64,000 nt of DNA from an uncultured Rhodospirillaceae bacterium (GCA_937927415.1 CALBDS010000042.1:124001-188000); one strand, 5' to 3'; counted from the stretch's first letter, positions 47,104 to 56,688 are shown. The notes: generated by a model not told the origin, from the sequence alone. Program-made: numbers and translations.

Positions 47104-47748
47104 TTGAAACCCATAGCCGCAGCCGTGTGCGTCGCTTCCCTTTTGCTCTCAGGCTGCTACTTGCCTGACAAGTACAAAGCCGACGTGACCATACAGCCGG
47201 ACGGCGCTTTCCAGATTGCCTTCGACGGCGAAGCATCAATGGTGCTTTACGTAGCGGAAGCCCGTCATATGTCGGCAGAAAAACGCGCCCGTGAGGAAGC
47301 GAATGCCGCCAATGAGGCAAAAAGAATGGTCGGAAAAGATGGCATTACTGCTGCTGAATATTTAGGGGATGGTCGTTTCAAGCTTTCGATTCACCAAGAA
47401 GGCACACTCGCCAAAACAGTCGATCAAAATATGTTCCGTATATACAAATTACCGTTGGATTTTGCCACCCTTCAACGGGACGATGCCGGTCGCATCGTTA
47501 TCACCAACGTGCAACCGAAAGAAAAGGATATTCAGCAGCTCAAGGCTTTGGGCCTTAGCTCCAAGGGCGATATCTGCGTGAAGACCAAAGCTCCCGTCAT
47601 CGAGCATAATGCCGATTCCACGCCAGGAGTGTTTTCAAGCTGCTATGCGTGGAAGGGATTTGATCTTCTGTCTGGAGGCCAGTTCCGAATCGTGCTGGAT
47701 ATCCCCGCTCCTCCCAAAACGGAGCAACGCACTGGACAGGCGTGGTAA
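47104..47748 (+). CDS. Lipoprotein of unknown function, atypical composition
   Basis: 214 residues from TTG 47104, five bases after GAGGAGAGA. A lipoprotein signal is clear: AAAVCVASLLLSGCY, with the lipobox LSGC. The mature part has a beta-like start (KYKADVTIQPDGAFQIAFDGEAS), a charged helix (EKRAREEANAANEAKRM) and a C-terminal part with two Cys (GDICVKTK, SSCYAWKGF). I do not recognise the family. The coding sequence uses many A/T-ending codons, unlike both neighbours, which suggests acquisition by transfer. It is likely anchored in the outer or inner membrane facing the periplasm. Confidence 0.7.
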   Translation: MKPIAAAVCVASLLLSGCYLPDKYKADVTIQPDGAFQIAFDGEASMVLYVAEARHMSAEKRAREEANAANEAKRMVGKDGITAAEYLGDGRFKLSIHQEGTLAKTVDQNMFRIYKLPLDFATLQRDDAGRIVITNVQPKEKDIQQLKALGLSSKGDICVKTKAPVIEHNADSTPGVFSSCYAWKGFDLLSGGQFRIVLDIPAPPKTEQRTGQAW

Positions 47749-47768
47749 GCCACGCCTGATATGACGGC

Positions 47769-48527
47769 TCAATCCACCCCCGAACGGCGGGCCGCCGGGG
47801 CGGCACCGCCGGGAAGGGGCACGATCAGCCGCCGCTTGACCGGCTGCTGCACCGCCCGGCGCGGGGTGGCGGCGGCGAAGATCTGCTTCGATGCCTCGAT
47901 CATCGTCACCCCGGCGAACGCCTTGAACCAGCGGGAACCGATCTCTTCCCACGCCGGGGCGGAGCGCAGCAGCATCCGCGATTTCAGGGGCGGGATGAAC
48001 AGGGCGTGTTCGGTGCGTTCGGGCACGAACATCGCTTCCCGCATCACCTGCTTCAGTTGCGACGGGGAATAGGGGAAGCCGTGGCCGAACGGCGTCCAGT
48101 CGGCGCGTGCCCACAGGCCGCGGCGGTTGGGAACCACCGCCAGCACCCGCCCGCCGCCGGCCAGCACCCGCCAGATTTCGCGCATCATGGGGCGAAGCTG
48201 TTCGGTGCCCTCCAGCCCATGGACCAGCAGCACCCGGTCGATGGTCATGTCGCCGAAGGGCAAATCCCCCTCGTCCCCCAGCGCCACCAGCCCCGGCCCC
48301 TCGGGCGGCCAGAACCCGACGCCCTGGGTGGCGGGCATCAGCGCCACCACCCGATCCGCCTCTTCCCGGAAGGAGCGCAGATAGGGCGTGGCGAAGCCCA
48401 GCCCCAGCACGATCTGCCCGCGCACGTCGGGCCAGATCAGGCGGATGCGGCGGCGGATCATCCGCCGGGCCGCCTGCCCCAGGCTGGTTTCGTAGAATTC
48501 GCGGAGATCGACAATGTCCGTATGCAT
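47769..48527 (-). CDS. Class I SAM-dependent methyltransferase-like protein
   Basis: 252 residues from ATG 48527. Near the N-terminus, LREFYETSLGQAARRMIRRRIRLIWPDVRGQIVLGLGFATPYL includes a variant of the SAM-binding motif I (GLGFATPY). Later DMTIDRVLLVHGLEGTEQLRPMMREIWRVLAGGGRVLAVVPNR fits motifs of the Methyltransf_11 type. The last 40 residues are basic and Pro/Ala-rich. It is divergent from gloB with a 45-base gap, an arrangement I associate with alphaproteobacteria. Substrate unknown; true methyltransferase activity not assured. Confidence 0.8.
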   Translation of the reverse strand: MHTDIVDLREFYETSLGQAARRMIRRRIRLIWPDVRGQIVLGLGFATPYLRSFREEADRVVALMPATQGVGFWPPEGPGLVALGDEGDLPFGDMTIDRVLLVHGLEGTEQLRPMMREIWRVLAGGGRVLAVVPNRRGLWARADWTPFGHGFPYSPSQLKQVMREAMFVPERTEHALFIPPLKSRMLLRSAPAWEEIGSRWFKAFAGVTMIEASKQIFAAATPRRAVQQPVKRRLIVPLPGGAAPAARRSGVD

Positions 48528-48572
48528 GGCGGATAGTAGGCTCACACGGTTGTCAGGGAGGGGCGGAAAGCC

Positions 48573-49337
48573 ATGGAGATCCAGCGGATAGCAGCGTTCG
48601 ACGACAATTATATCTACCTTCTGCGCGATCCGGAAACGGGTGCCGTCGCCGTGGTCGATCCCGGTGACGCCGCCCCGGTGGAGGCGGAGCTTGCCCGCCG
48701 CGGCTGGCGTCTGACCCATATTCTGACCACCCACCACCACGCCGACCATGTGGGCGGTGTGTCGGAACTGAAGAAGCGATACGGCTGTACCGTCGCCGGT
48801 GCCCGCGCCGACCAGGGCCGCATCCCTGATATGGATGCGCCGCTGTCCGATGGCGAGGTCTTTTCGGTGGGATCGCAACAGGCGCGGGTTTTTGCGGTGC
48901 CGGGGCACACCTCCGGCCACATCGCCTATTATTTTGCCGACGCCGGGGCGCTGTTTTGCGGCGACACCCTGTTTGCGCTGGGCTGCGGCCGGCTGTTCGA
49001 GGGCACCCCGGCGCAGATGTGGGAGTCGCTGTCACGCCTGCGCGCCCTGCCCGGCGACACGCGGGTCTATTGCGCCCACGAATACACCCTGTCCAACGCC
49101 CGTTTCGCGGTGACGGTGGACCCGGACAACCCCGCCCTCGCCCGCCGGGTCGATGCGGTCACGGCGGCACGCCAGCGGGGGGAGGCCACCGTCCCCTTCA
49201 CCCTGGCCGAAGATGCGGCGACCAACCCCTTCCTGCGCGCCGACGATCCGGCGGTGCAGGCGGCCGTGGGCATGAGCGGAGCCGCCCCGATGGCGGTCTT
49301 TGCGGAAATCCGTCGCCGCAAGGATGTTTTCCGCTAA
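48573..49337 (+). CDS. gloB: Hydroxyacylglutathione hydrolase (glyoxalase II)
   Basis: 254 residues. The metallo-beta-lactamase signature THHHADHVGG is near 50-59, with further metal ligands in VPGHTSGHIAYYF, LFCGDTLFALGCGRLFEG and YCAHEYTLSN. The C-terminal HAGH domain follows (TVPFTLAEDAATNPFLRADDP). It hydrolyses S-lactoylglutathione to lactate and glutathione in methylglyoxal detoxification. A GST gene follows 40 bases on, fitting a glutathione context. Confidence 0.96.
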   Translation: MEIQRIAAFDDNYIYLLRDPETGAVAVVDPGDAAPVEAELARRGWRLTHILTTHHHADHVGGVSELKKRYGCTVAGARADQGRIPDMDAPLSDGEVFSVGSQQARVFAVPGHTSGHIAYYFADAGALFCGDTLFALGCGRLFEGTPAQMWESLSRLRALPGDTRVYCAHEYTLSNARFAVTVDPDNPALARRVDAVTAARQRGEATVPFTLAEDAATNPFLRADDPAVQAAVGMSGAAPMAVFAEIRRRKDVFR

Positions 49338-49377
49338 TCTACCAGCCTCCTTGTTTCCGAGGAACCACGGGAAGCCC

Positions 49378-49983
49378 ATGATTACCCTACGCTACAGCCC
49401 CACCTCGCCCTATGTGCGCAAGGTGATGATGACGCTGATCGAATGTGGCCTGGACCAGTCGGTGACGCTGCAGCGCACCGATGCGTGGTCGCCCGACACC
49501 GACCTGCCCAAGGACAATCCGCTGGGCAAGGTCCCGGCCCTGTCGCTGGGCGACGGCACGGTGCTCTATGACAGCCCGGTGATCTGCGAGTATCTCGACA
49601 CGCTGCACGACGGCCACCGGCTGTTTCCCGCCCCCGGTCCCGCCCGATGGACCGCCCTGCGGCAGCAGGCGCTGGGCGACGGGCTGAACGATGCGGCACT
49701 GCTGCGGCGGCTGGAGTTGAACCGGCCCGACGGCGAACGGTCGCAGGCCTGGGCCGACCGGCAGGCCCGCGCCATGGCCCGCGCCTGCGATGCGCTGGAG
49801 GCGGAGGCCGGCAGCCTGCCGCTCACCCCCACCATCGGCACGCTGGCGATCCTGTGCGCGCTGGGTTACCTGGATTTCCGCTTCCCCGCGGACAACTGGC
49901 GCGCCGGGCGCCCGGCACTGGCGGCGTGGTTCGAGAAAGCCGCCGACCGCGACAGCTACCGCCGCACCGCACCGCCGGCGTAA
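49378..49983 (+). CDS. Glutathione S-transferase family protein
   Basis: 201 residues from ATG 49378. The thioredoxin-like N-terminal domain has LRYSPTSPYVRKVMMTLIE, the cis-Pro GKVPALSL and the glutathione-binding DSPVICEYLD. The C-terminal domain is helical and ends ADRDSYRRTAPPA. This pattern is that of the beta/YfcF/YibF-like class. Substrate unknown. Follows gloB closely and is ended by a convergent hairpin. Confidence 0.9.
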   Translation: MITLRYSPTSPYVRKVMMTLIECGLDQSVTLQRTDAWSPDTDLPKDNPLGKVPALSLGDGTVLYDSPVICEYLDTLHDGHRLFPAPGPARWTALRQQALGDGLNDAALLRRLELNRPDGERSQAWADRQARAMARACDALEAEAGSLPLTPTIGTLAILCALGYLDFRFPADNWRAGRPALAAWFEKAADRDSYRRTAPPA

Positions 49984-49992
49984 ACAACCGCT

Positions 49993-50022
49993 CTCCCGGC
50001 CCGTGGATTCACGGGCCGGGAG
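49993..50022. terminator. Convergent 13-bp hairpin
   Basis: CTCCCGGCCCGTG (49993-50005), loop GATT, and CACGGGCCGGGAG (50010-50022) pair perfectly. It starts nine bases after the GST stop codon and ends ten bases before the BMP gene's stop codon, so it probably serves both strands. Confidence 0.8.
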
Positions 50023-50032
50023 GGAGTGCTTC

Positions 50033-51124
50033 TTACTTCGGCAGCTTGCCGACCACGCCTTCCACGAACCAATCCATCTTCAGGATCTGCTCGTCGCTGG
50101 CGTGCTGGCCGGCGGGGATCATCACCTTGCCCGACTGGTCCTTGATCGGGCCGGTGAAGGAATGGTGGCTGCCGTCCATGATGCCGTCGCGCACCTTGTT
50201 GGCCAGCGCCACCACTTCCGCCGGGATCGCCGGGTTGTAGGGGGCGAGGTACAGCATCTTGTCCTTCAGCCCGCCCCAGGTGTCCTCCGCCTTCCAGGTG
50301 CCGTCAAGAACGGCCTGGACGCGCTGGATGTAATAGCCGTTCCAGTCATCGACGATGCCGGTCAGGTGCGCCTTCGGCCCGAAACGGGTCATGTCCGACG
50401 ACTGGCCCACGGCCCACAGCCCGCGTTCCTCGGCGGCCTGCACCGGGGCGGAGCTGTCGGTGTGCTGCACGATCACGTCGGCACCCTGGTCGATCAAGGC
50501 CTTGGCCGCTTCGGCTTCCTTGGGCGGGTCGTACCAGGAATTGACCCACACCACGCGCACTTCGGCCTTGGGGTTCTGTTCGCGCAGCGCGATGGTGAAG
50601 GCGTTGATGCCGCTCACCACCTCAGGGATCGGGAAGGAGCCGATATAGCCGATGATGTTGGACTTCGTCATCTTGCCGACGATGGTCCCGGCCACCGACC
50701 GCCCTTCGTAGAAGCGGGCGGAATAGGTCGCCACGTTCTTGGCGCGCTTGTAGCCGGTGGCGTGCTCGAACTTCACGTCGGGGTAACGCTGGGCCACCTT
50801 CAGCGTCGGGTTCATGAAACCGAACGAGGTGGTGAAGATCAGCTTGTGGCCGGAGGCGGCAAGCTGCTCGATCACGCGCTCGGCGTCCGCACCCTCGGGC
50901 ACGTTTTCCACATAGGTGGTGGTCACCTTGTCGCCCAGCGCCTTTTCCACGGCCAGACGGCCCTGTTCGTGCTGGTAGCTGTAGCCGAAATCGCCGATCG
51001 GGCCGACATAGACGAAGCCGACCTTCAGCTTGTCCTGCGCCCACACGGCACCGCTGCCCAGGCTGGTCAGCGCCACGACCGCGGCGGCCCCCATCAGGGC
51101 CTTGCCCATCGTCCGTCTGTTCAC
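50033..51124 (-). CDS. BMP family ABC transporter substrate-binding protein
   Basis: 363 residues. Signal peptide ALMGAAAVVALTSLGSGAVWAQ with a signal peptidase I site; no lipobox Cys, unlike many family members. The BMP/Med fold is clear: LKVGFVYVGPIGDFGYSYQHEQGR, then GADAERVIEQLAASGHKLIFTTSFGFM and GVIVQHTDSSAPVQAAEERGLW-type motifs. Family members bind purine nucleosides or related compounds. It is the last gene of a four-gene ABC importer unit transcribed from about 54800. Confidence 0.93.
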   Translation of the reverse strand: MNRRTMGKALMGAAAVVALTSLGSGAVWAQDKLKVGFVYVGPIGDFGYSYQHEQGRLAVEKALGDKVTTTYVENVPEGADAERVIEQLAASGHKLIFTTSFGFMNPTLKVAQRYPDVKFEHATGYKRAKNVATYSARFYEGRSVAGTIVGKMTKSNIIGYIGSFPIPEVVSGINAFTIALREQNPKAEVRVVWVNSWYDPPKEAEAAKALIDQGADVIVQHTDSSAPVQAAEERGLWAVGQSSDMTRFGPKAHLTGIVDDWNGYYIQRVQAVLDGTWKAEDTWGGLKDKMLYLAPYNPAIPAEVVALANKVRDGIMDGSHHSFTGPIKDQSGKVMIPAGQHASDEQILKMDWFVEGVVGKLPK

Positions 51125-51154
51125 TGTATGGCTCCCCGTTTTGTTATGTGACGA

Positions 51155-52078
51155 TCAATCGGGATAGAAGATCTTGCCCAGGCTGGCCGGTGCGTTCAGG
51201 CGGATGCGCGTCACATCCCGGGAAATCAGCACCAGCACCAGAACCGTAGCCAGATAGGGCAGCATCGACAAGAGTTGCGAGGGAACGGCGAACCCCACCC
51301 CCTGCGCGTGAAGCTGAAGGATGGTGACCCCGCCGAACAGCCACGCCCCGGCCAGCACCCGCCCCGGCTTCCAGGTGGCGAAGACCACCAGCGCCAGCGC
51401 GATCCAGCCGCGCCCCGCCGTCATCCCCTCCGCCCACATGGGCGTGTAGTCCAGCGCCAGATAGGCCCCGGCCAGCCCGCTCATGGCGCCGCCGAACAGC
51501 ACCGCCAGAAAGCGGATGCGGATCACCTTGTACCCCAGCGCGTGGGCCGCCGTGTGGTTTTCCCCCACCGCCCGCAGCACCAGACCGGCGCGGGTGCGGA
51601 ACAGGAACCAGTGCACCGCCGGCACCGCGGCCAGCGCCAGATACACCGGCAGGCTCTGCCCGAACAGTGGCTGGCCGATGATCGGCAGGGTGGTCAGATA
51701 GGGAATGCGCAGTTCCGGCACGTCGGCGATGGGGTGGCCGACATAGCCCTGCCCCACCAGCGACGACAGCCCGACGCCGAACAGGGTCAGCGCCAGCCCG
51801 GTCGCCACCTGATTGGCCAGCAGCCCCAGCGTCAGCAGCCCGAACAGCGACGCCAGCACCGCCCCCGCCGCCGCCCCGGCGACGAAGCCCAGGGTGGAAC
51901 TGCCGGTGGCGACGGTGACGGCGAAACCGACCACCGCCCCGCCCAGCATCATGCCCTCCACGCCCAGATTGAGGACGCCCGACTTTTCCACCACCAACTC
52001 GCCCAGGGCGGCGAACAGCAGCGGCGTTGCCGCCGTCATCATGGCGGCGACGACGGGGCCGATGACCTCAATGCTCAT
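51155..52078 (-). CDS. ABC transporter permease (BMP-type importer), subunit 2
   Basis: 307 residues, eight or more membrane segments, BPD_transp_2 family. Diagnostic stretch: LFAALGELVVEKSGVLNLGVEGMMLGGAVVGF. The start ATG 52078 overlaps the stop of the other permease gene by four bases. It pairs with that permease to form the membrane channel for the nucleoside-like substrate. Confidence 0.93.
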   Translation of the reverse strand: MSIEVIGPVVAAMMTAATPLLFAALGELVVEKSGVLNLGVEGMMLGGAVVGFAVTVATGSSTLGFVAGAAAGAVLASLFGLLTLGLLANQVATGLALTLFGVGLSSLVGQGYVGHPIADVPELRIPYLTTLPIIGQPLFGQSLPVYLALAAVPAVHWFLFRTRAGLVLRAVGENHTAAHALGYKVIRIRFLAVLFGGAMSGLAGAYLALDYTPMWAEGMTAGRGWIALALVVFATWKPGRVLAGAWLFGGVTILQLHAQGVGFAVPSQLLSMLPYLATVLVLVLISRDVTRIRLNAPASLGKIFYPD

Positions 52079-53166
52079 GCCGTTGCTCCCTGAGAGACGG
52101 TCTTGCGCGCGCCGATGCGCACGCGGTAGCGGATCAGCACGTCCGATCCCAGCAGGAAGAACAGCAGCATCCCCTGGAACACCCCGGTGATCGCCTTGGG
52201 CAGGCCCAGCCCGATCTGCGCCGCCTCGCCACCGATGAAGGACAGCGCCATCAGCAGCGCGGCCAGCACGATCCCCAGCGGGTGCAGCCGCCCGAGAAAG
52301 GCGACGATGATGGCGGTGAAGCCGTAGCCGGGCGACACGGTGGGCACGATCTGGCCGATCGGTCCCGCCACCTCCCCCAGCCCGGCCAGGCCCGACAGCC
52401 CGCCCGACAGCAGCAGCGTCAGCCAGATGATCTTCTTTTCCTTGAACCCGGCATAGCCCGCCGCCGCCGGGGTCAGGCCGATGACGCGGATCTGGAAGCC
52501 GATGAAGGTGCGGGCGATCAGCACCCAGCACCCCGCCACCGCCGCCAGCGCGAACAGCGCCCCCAGATGGACGCGGGTGCCCGTCACCAGCACCGGCAGG
52601 GTCGCCGCCTCTTCGAACAGGCGGGATTCGGGAAAGGCGAAGCCGTCGGGGTCGCGGTACGGCCCATGGACCAGATAGCTGAGCAGCAGCAACGCCACAT
52701 AGGTCAGCATCAGGCTGGTCAAAATCTCGCTGGCGTTGAAGCGGGTGCGCAGGAACGCCGGAATCGCCGCCCACGCCATGCCCCCGGCGATGCCGCCCAG
52801 CACCATCAGCGGCAGCAGCCACCATCCGCCCTCGCCGTAAAAGGCCAGCGCCAGACCGCCGCCGGTGATGGCGCCCAGGGTCAATTGCCCCTCCGCCCCG
52901 ATGTTCCACACGTTGGCGCGGAAACCCACCGCCAGCCCGACGGCGCACAGGGTCAGCGGCGTTGCCTTCACCACCAGTTCGCCGATGCCCCGCGCGCTGG
53001 TCAGCGGCTCCACGAAAAAGGCGCGCAGCGCCGCCACCGGGTTGAAACCCATGGCCCAGAACAGCACGAAGCCGCTGGCAAGGGTGAGCGCCACCGCCAG
53101 CAGCGGCGCCCCATACACCCACAGCGGCGAGGCCTGCCCCCGCGGTTCAAGACGGATCATGCTCAT
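52075..53166 (-). CDS. ABC transporter permease (BMP-type importer), subunit 1
   Basis: 363 residues, about nine membrane segments, BPD_transp_2 family. Key region: LTLCAVGLAVGFRANVWNIGAEGQLTLGAI, the NIGAEGQ motif typical of the first permease in these systems. It starts MSMIRLEPRGQ; the second Met is possible. It lies 54 bases after the ATPase gene and overlaps the second permease gene. Confidence 0.93.
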   Translation of the reverse strand: MSMIRLEPRGQASPLWVYGAPLLAVALTLASGFVLFWAMGFNPVAALRAFFVEPLTSARGIGELVVKATPLTLCAVGLAVGFRANVWNIGAEGQLTLGAITGGGLALAFYGEGGWWLLPLMVLGGIAGGMAWAAIPAFLRTRFNASEILTSLMLTYVALLLLSYLVHGPYRDPDGFAFPESRLFEEAATLPVLVTGTRVHLGALFALAAVAGCWVLIARTFIGFQIRVIGLTPAAAGYAGFKEKKIIWLTLLLSGGLSGLAGLGEVAGPIGQIVPTVSPGYGFTAIIVAFLGRLHPLGIVLAALLMALSFIGGEAAQIGLGLPKAITGVFQGMLLFFLLGSDVLIRYRVRIGARKTVSQGATA

Positions 53167-53220
53167 GACGTGGCTCGGCGGAATGAGGGGGACGGCGGAT
53201 GGAACGGCGCAGGCACCCGG

Positions 53221-54762
53221 TCAGGCGGTGCCATGGGGCACCTCCTCCGCGCCGGTGGCGGCACCGAACAGGCCGCCCATCAGCAACCCGATCTCCTCCA
53301 CCGTGGTGTGATGGGTGGGGCGGCTTTCCGACAAACGCCCGTGGAACAGCACGGCGATGCGGTCGCTCAGCACGAACAGCTCGTCCAGATCCTGGCTGAT
53401 GACCAGCACCGCCGCACCGCCGCGGGCCAGATCGATCAGCGCCTGATGGATGGCGGCCGCCGCACCGGCATCGACGCCCCAGGTCGGCTGTCCCACCACC
53501 AGAAGGGAGGGCTTTTGCAGGATTTCCCGCCCGATGATGAATTTCTGCAGATTGCCGCCGGACAGCGACCGCGCCTCGGCCTTATGCCCGTGGGCGACGA
53601 CGTTAAAACCGCTGATGATGCGCTCGGCAAAGCTCCGCGCCCGCCCGAAATGCACCAGCCCGCGGCGCACCAGCGGTTCGGCGACATAGCCCGACAGGAT
53701 GGCGTTCTCCGACAGGCTGAGTTCCGGCACCGCACCGCGGCCCAGCCGCTCCTCAGGCACGAAGGCCAGCCCCAGGGCGCGGCGGCGGCGCGGGTCCAGA
53801 TGGCCCGCCGCCTGCCCCCGGATGCGCACCGCCCCGTCGTCGGCCAGGATGGCTTCGCCGGACAGTGCCGCCAGCAACTCCGCCTGCCCGTTGCCGGCCA
53901 CCCCGGCAATGCCCAGGATTTCCCCCGCCCGCACCTCGAACGACACGTCCTTGAGGTTGGTGGCGAACGGATCGTCGGAGGTGGTGGACAGGTGCCGCAC
54001 CTCCAGCGTCGCGCCGCCGGTTTCCGCCGCCGGGCGGGTGGGCGCGGTCAGGGTGGCGCCGATCATCATCTCGGCCATGCTGCGCGCCGATTCCCGCCGC
54101 GGGTCGCAGGCCCCGACCACCCGCCCGCCGCGCAGCACCGTGGCACGGGTGCACAGGGCGCGGATCTCCTCCAGCTTGTGGGAGATGTAGAGGATGGTGC
54201 ACCCCTCGTCCGACAGGCGGCGCAGGGTGGCGAACAGCCGTTCCACCTCCTGCGGGGTCAGGACGCTGGTGGGTTCGTCCATGATGAGCAGACGCGGATC
54301 CTGCAGCAGGCAGCGCACGATCTCCACCCGCTGGCGTTCGCCCACGGACAGGGTGTGGATGTGACGGGCCGGGTCCAGCGTCAGGCCGTAGCGTTCCGAC
54401 ACCGCGCGGATCTTCTGTTCCAGGTCGCGCATGGGCGGGGGCCGTTCCAGCCCCAGCGCGATGTTTTCCGCCACCGTCAGCGTGTCGAACAGGGAAAAAT
54501 GCTGGAAGACCATGCCGATGCCCAAACGGCGGGCAGCGTGCGGGTCCTTGATAACCACCGGCTGGCCTTCCCACAGGATGGTGCCGCTGTCGGCCTGCTG
54601 CACGCCGTAGATGATTTTGACCAGCGTGCTCTTGCCGGCGCCGTTTTCCCCCAGCAGCGCGTGAATCTCCCCCGGCAGCAGGGTCAGGCTCACGTCGTCG
54701 TTGGCCAGACAGCCGGGAAATCGCTTGGAAATGGACGACAGCTCAAGACGCGGGACGGTCAC
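53221..54762 (-). CDS. ABC transporter ATP-binding protein with two ATPase domains
   Basis: About 513 residues from GTG 54762; an ATG at 54810 would add 16 residues but has no ribosome site. Domain 1 has Walker A GENGAGKST, signature LSVGERQRVEIV and Walker B LLIMDEPTSVL. Domain 2 has a degenerate Walker A (GVAGNGQAELLAAL), signature LSGGNLQKFIIGRE and LLVVGQPTWGVDAG, as is usual for the second half in this family. It powers import with the two permeases and the BMP protein. Together these suggest uptake of a nucleoside or related base; sugar import is the alternative. Confidence 0.94.
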   Translation of the reverse strand: MTVPRLELSSISKRFPGCLANDDVSLTLLPGEIHALLGENGAGKSTLVKIIYGVQQADSGTILWEGQPVVIKDPHAARRLGIGMVFQHFSLFDTLTVAENIALGLERPPPMRDLEQKIRAVSERYGLTLDPARHIHTLSVGERQRVEIVRCLLQDPRLLIMDEPTSVLTPQEVERLFATLRRLSDEGCTILYISHKLEEIRALCTRATVLRGGRVVGACDPRRESARSMAEMMIGATLTAPTRPAAETGGATLEVRHLSTTSDDPFATNLKDVSFEVRAGEILGIAGVAGNGQAELLAALSGEAILADDGAVRIRGQAAGHLDPRRRRALGLAFVPEERLGRGAVPELSLSENAILSGYVAEPLVRRGLVHFGRARSFAERIISGFNVVAHGHKAEARSLSGGNLQKFIIGREILQKPSLLVVGQPTWGVDAGAAAAIHQALIDLARGGAAVLVISQDLDELFVLSDRIAVLFHGRLSESRPTHHTTVEEIGLLMGGLFGAATGAEEVPHGTA

Positions 54763-54995
54763 GGTCGGCGGATTCCGGTGTGGGGGGACGGGGTGGGACG
54801 GCCCGGCCATGCCAACGCCGTGCCAACACCCGTACAGTTAGGCGGAAACCGCGGGCATCCGTCAACTCTTTGACGTGAGCGGGAGTCGGCAACGGCAAAG
54901 CCCCTTGCCCTGGGCGCCGCCTTCGCCCACGTTGAAGCCGGAACGCCCACGGGACAGGCAATCCCCGCGGGTGGCGCAGGATGAGGCAAAGCACG

Positions 54996-55928
54996 ATGAC
55001 GGAACAGGATGCGGTCTTTGCGGTGCTGGACAGCCGCGGCGTGGCGGCCCTGGGCGGGGAGGAGCGTTCGGCCTTCCTTCAGGGGCTGGTGACCAACGAT
55101 CTGCGCACGCTGGCGGCGAATCGGGTGCTCTATTCCCTGCTGCTGACGGCGCAGGGAAAATTCCTTCATGACTTCATTCTGATCGACGGCGGCGACACCA
55201 TCCTGGCCGAGACGGAGGCCGCGCGCGTCCCCGACCTGATCCGCCGGCTGAAGCCCTACAAGCTGCGCTCCAAGGTCACCTTTGCCGATGCCGGTGCCGA
55301 TTATCGCGTGATCGCCCTGTTCGGCCCGGCGGCCCTGGCCCGGCTGGGGTTGCCGGACACGGCGGGGACGGCCCGGCCCTTTGCCGGCGGGGTGGTGTTC
55401 ACCGACCCGCGCCTGCCGGATCTGGGCGCGCGGGCGGTGGTGCCGGCGGACGGCGGGTGGGAAGCGGCGGTGGCAGCAATGGGCTTCACCGCCACCGACC
55501 CCGCGGCCTATGACGAGTTGCGCCTGTCGCTGGGGGTGCCGGACGGCAGCCGCGACATGCCGGTCGAGCGCACCATCCCGCTGGAAGCCAACATGGATGC
55601 CCTCAACGCCATCGCCTGGGACAAGGGCTGTTACATGGGGCAGGAACTGACCGCCCGCACCCGCTACCGCGCGCTCATCAAGAAGCGGCTGTTCCCGGTG
55701 ATGGTGGATGGCCCCCTGCCCGACAGCGGCTCGCCGCTGACGCTCGACGGGCAGGATGCGGGCGAGATGCGCGGCGGGGCCGGACACCGGGCCATGGCGC
55801 TGATCCGGCTGGACGCCATGGCGCGGGTGGAAACCTCCGGGCAGCCGCTCACCGCCGGAGAGAGCATCATCCGCCCCCACCGCCCCCTTTGGCTGCCCGC
55901 GCCCTCCCCCGAACAAGGTACGTCCTAA
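54996..55928 (+). CDS. ygfZ: YgfZ/GcvT family folate-binding protein
   Basis: 310 residues from ATG 54996, about ten bases after GAGG; an ATG at 54981 is the alternative. It has the YgfZ signature DKGCYMGQELTARTRYR, with the conserved Cys, and the GcvT-like start FLQGLVTNDLRTLAANRVLYSLLLTAQGKFLHDF. YgfZ supports maturation or repair of some iron-sulphur proteins with folate, in the cytoplasm. The gene is divergent from the ABC importer unit and shares a 230-base gap with it. Confidence 0.93.
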   Translation: MTEQDAVFAVLDSRGVAALGGEERSAFLQGLVTNDLRTLAANRVLYSLLLTAQGKFLHDFILIDGGDTILAETEAARVPDLIRRLKPYKLRSKVTFADAGADYRVIALFGPAALARLGLPDTAGTARPFAGGVVFTDPRLPDLGARAVVPADGGWEAAVAAMGFTATDPAAYDELRLSLGVPDGSRDMPVERTIPLEANMDALNAIAWDKGCYMGQELTARTRYRALIKKRLFPVMVDGPLPDSGSPLTLDGQDAGEMRGGAGHRAMALIRLDAMARVETSGQPLTAGESIIRPHRPLWLPAPSPEQGTS

Positions 55929-56018
55929 GCGCCCTGCGGCGGCGGGAATGCCGGAGGGCCGGCGTTGTTTGTAACAGTGTCTTCACAACGCCAACAGACA
56001 ACGCTGAAAGGACAGACA

Positions 56019-56567
56019 ATGCGGAGGGAATTGTTCGCGGCCGCTTCGATGCTGGTGCTGATGACCGGGGGCGCGTTCGCCCAGACCGGCAGCACCACCA
56101 CGCAGAGCGGGGCCGGATCCACGATGTCGTCCACCACGCGCAGTAATCAGCTTGCCAGCGCCGAACAGATGCTGGGCAAATCGGTGGTCGGCCAGGACGG
56201 CAACGACATCGGTGAGGTGGAGGACGTGATCCTCGATCCCACCAGCGGCCAGGCCCGCCAGCTTGTGATTTCGTCGGGGGGCTTCCTGGGCATCGGCGAA
56301 AAGCAGATTGCCGTGGATTTCAATCAGGCCAAATGGAACGAGGCCGATAAGGAGGTGCAACTGTCCGGCCTGACCCGCGAGGACGTGCGCAACATGGCCG
56401 AATTCGAATATTCCGACACCATGACCTCGCTGAACCGCCCGCACAAGAGCGGCACCGGAACCGGCAGCACCAGCGGCCAGAGCGACATGAACCGCGGTTC
56501 GTCGTCCACCACCACCACCCCGGCAACGCCGGGTTCGAGCACCAACACCGCCCCGTCGCCCCAGTAA
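56019..56567 (+). CDS. Exported PRC-barrel domain protein
   Basis: 182 residues from ATG 56019 (GAAAGGACAGACA before it). Signal peptide ELFAAASMLVLMTGGAFAQ. The PRC barrel is SAEQMLGKSVVGQDGNDIGEVEDVILDPTSGQARQLVISSGGFLGIGEKQIAVDF, a near-textbook match. The tail is low complexity, Thr/Ser/Gly-rich (STTTTPATPGSST). Such periplasmic PRC proteins are common in Azospirillum-like bacteria; function is unclear. It is the second exported PRC protein here, with the one at 45191. A terminator follows at 56689. Confidence 0.88.
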   Translation: MRRELFAAASMLVLMTGGAFAQTGSTTTQSGAGSTMSSTTRSNQLASAEQMLGKSVVGQDGNDIGEVEDVILDPTSGQARQLVISSGGFLGIGEKQIAVDFNQAKWNEADKEVQLSGLTREDVRNMAEFEYSDTMTSLNRPHKSGTGTGSTSGQSDMNRGSSSTTTTPATPGSSTNTAPSPQ

Positions 56568-56688
56568 GGGGCCGGATGGTATCGGGTTCTCCCTCCCCCG
56601 GGGAGATGACCGGGTGAGGGGCCGGGAGACGGCGGCAATGTCCCGTTCCGCCGGCCACCCTGGCCCCCACCCGGCTCTTTTTCCGATC

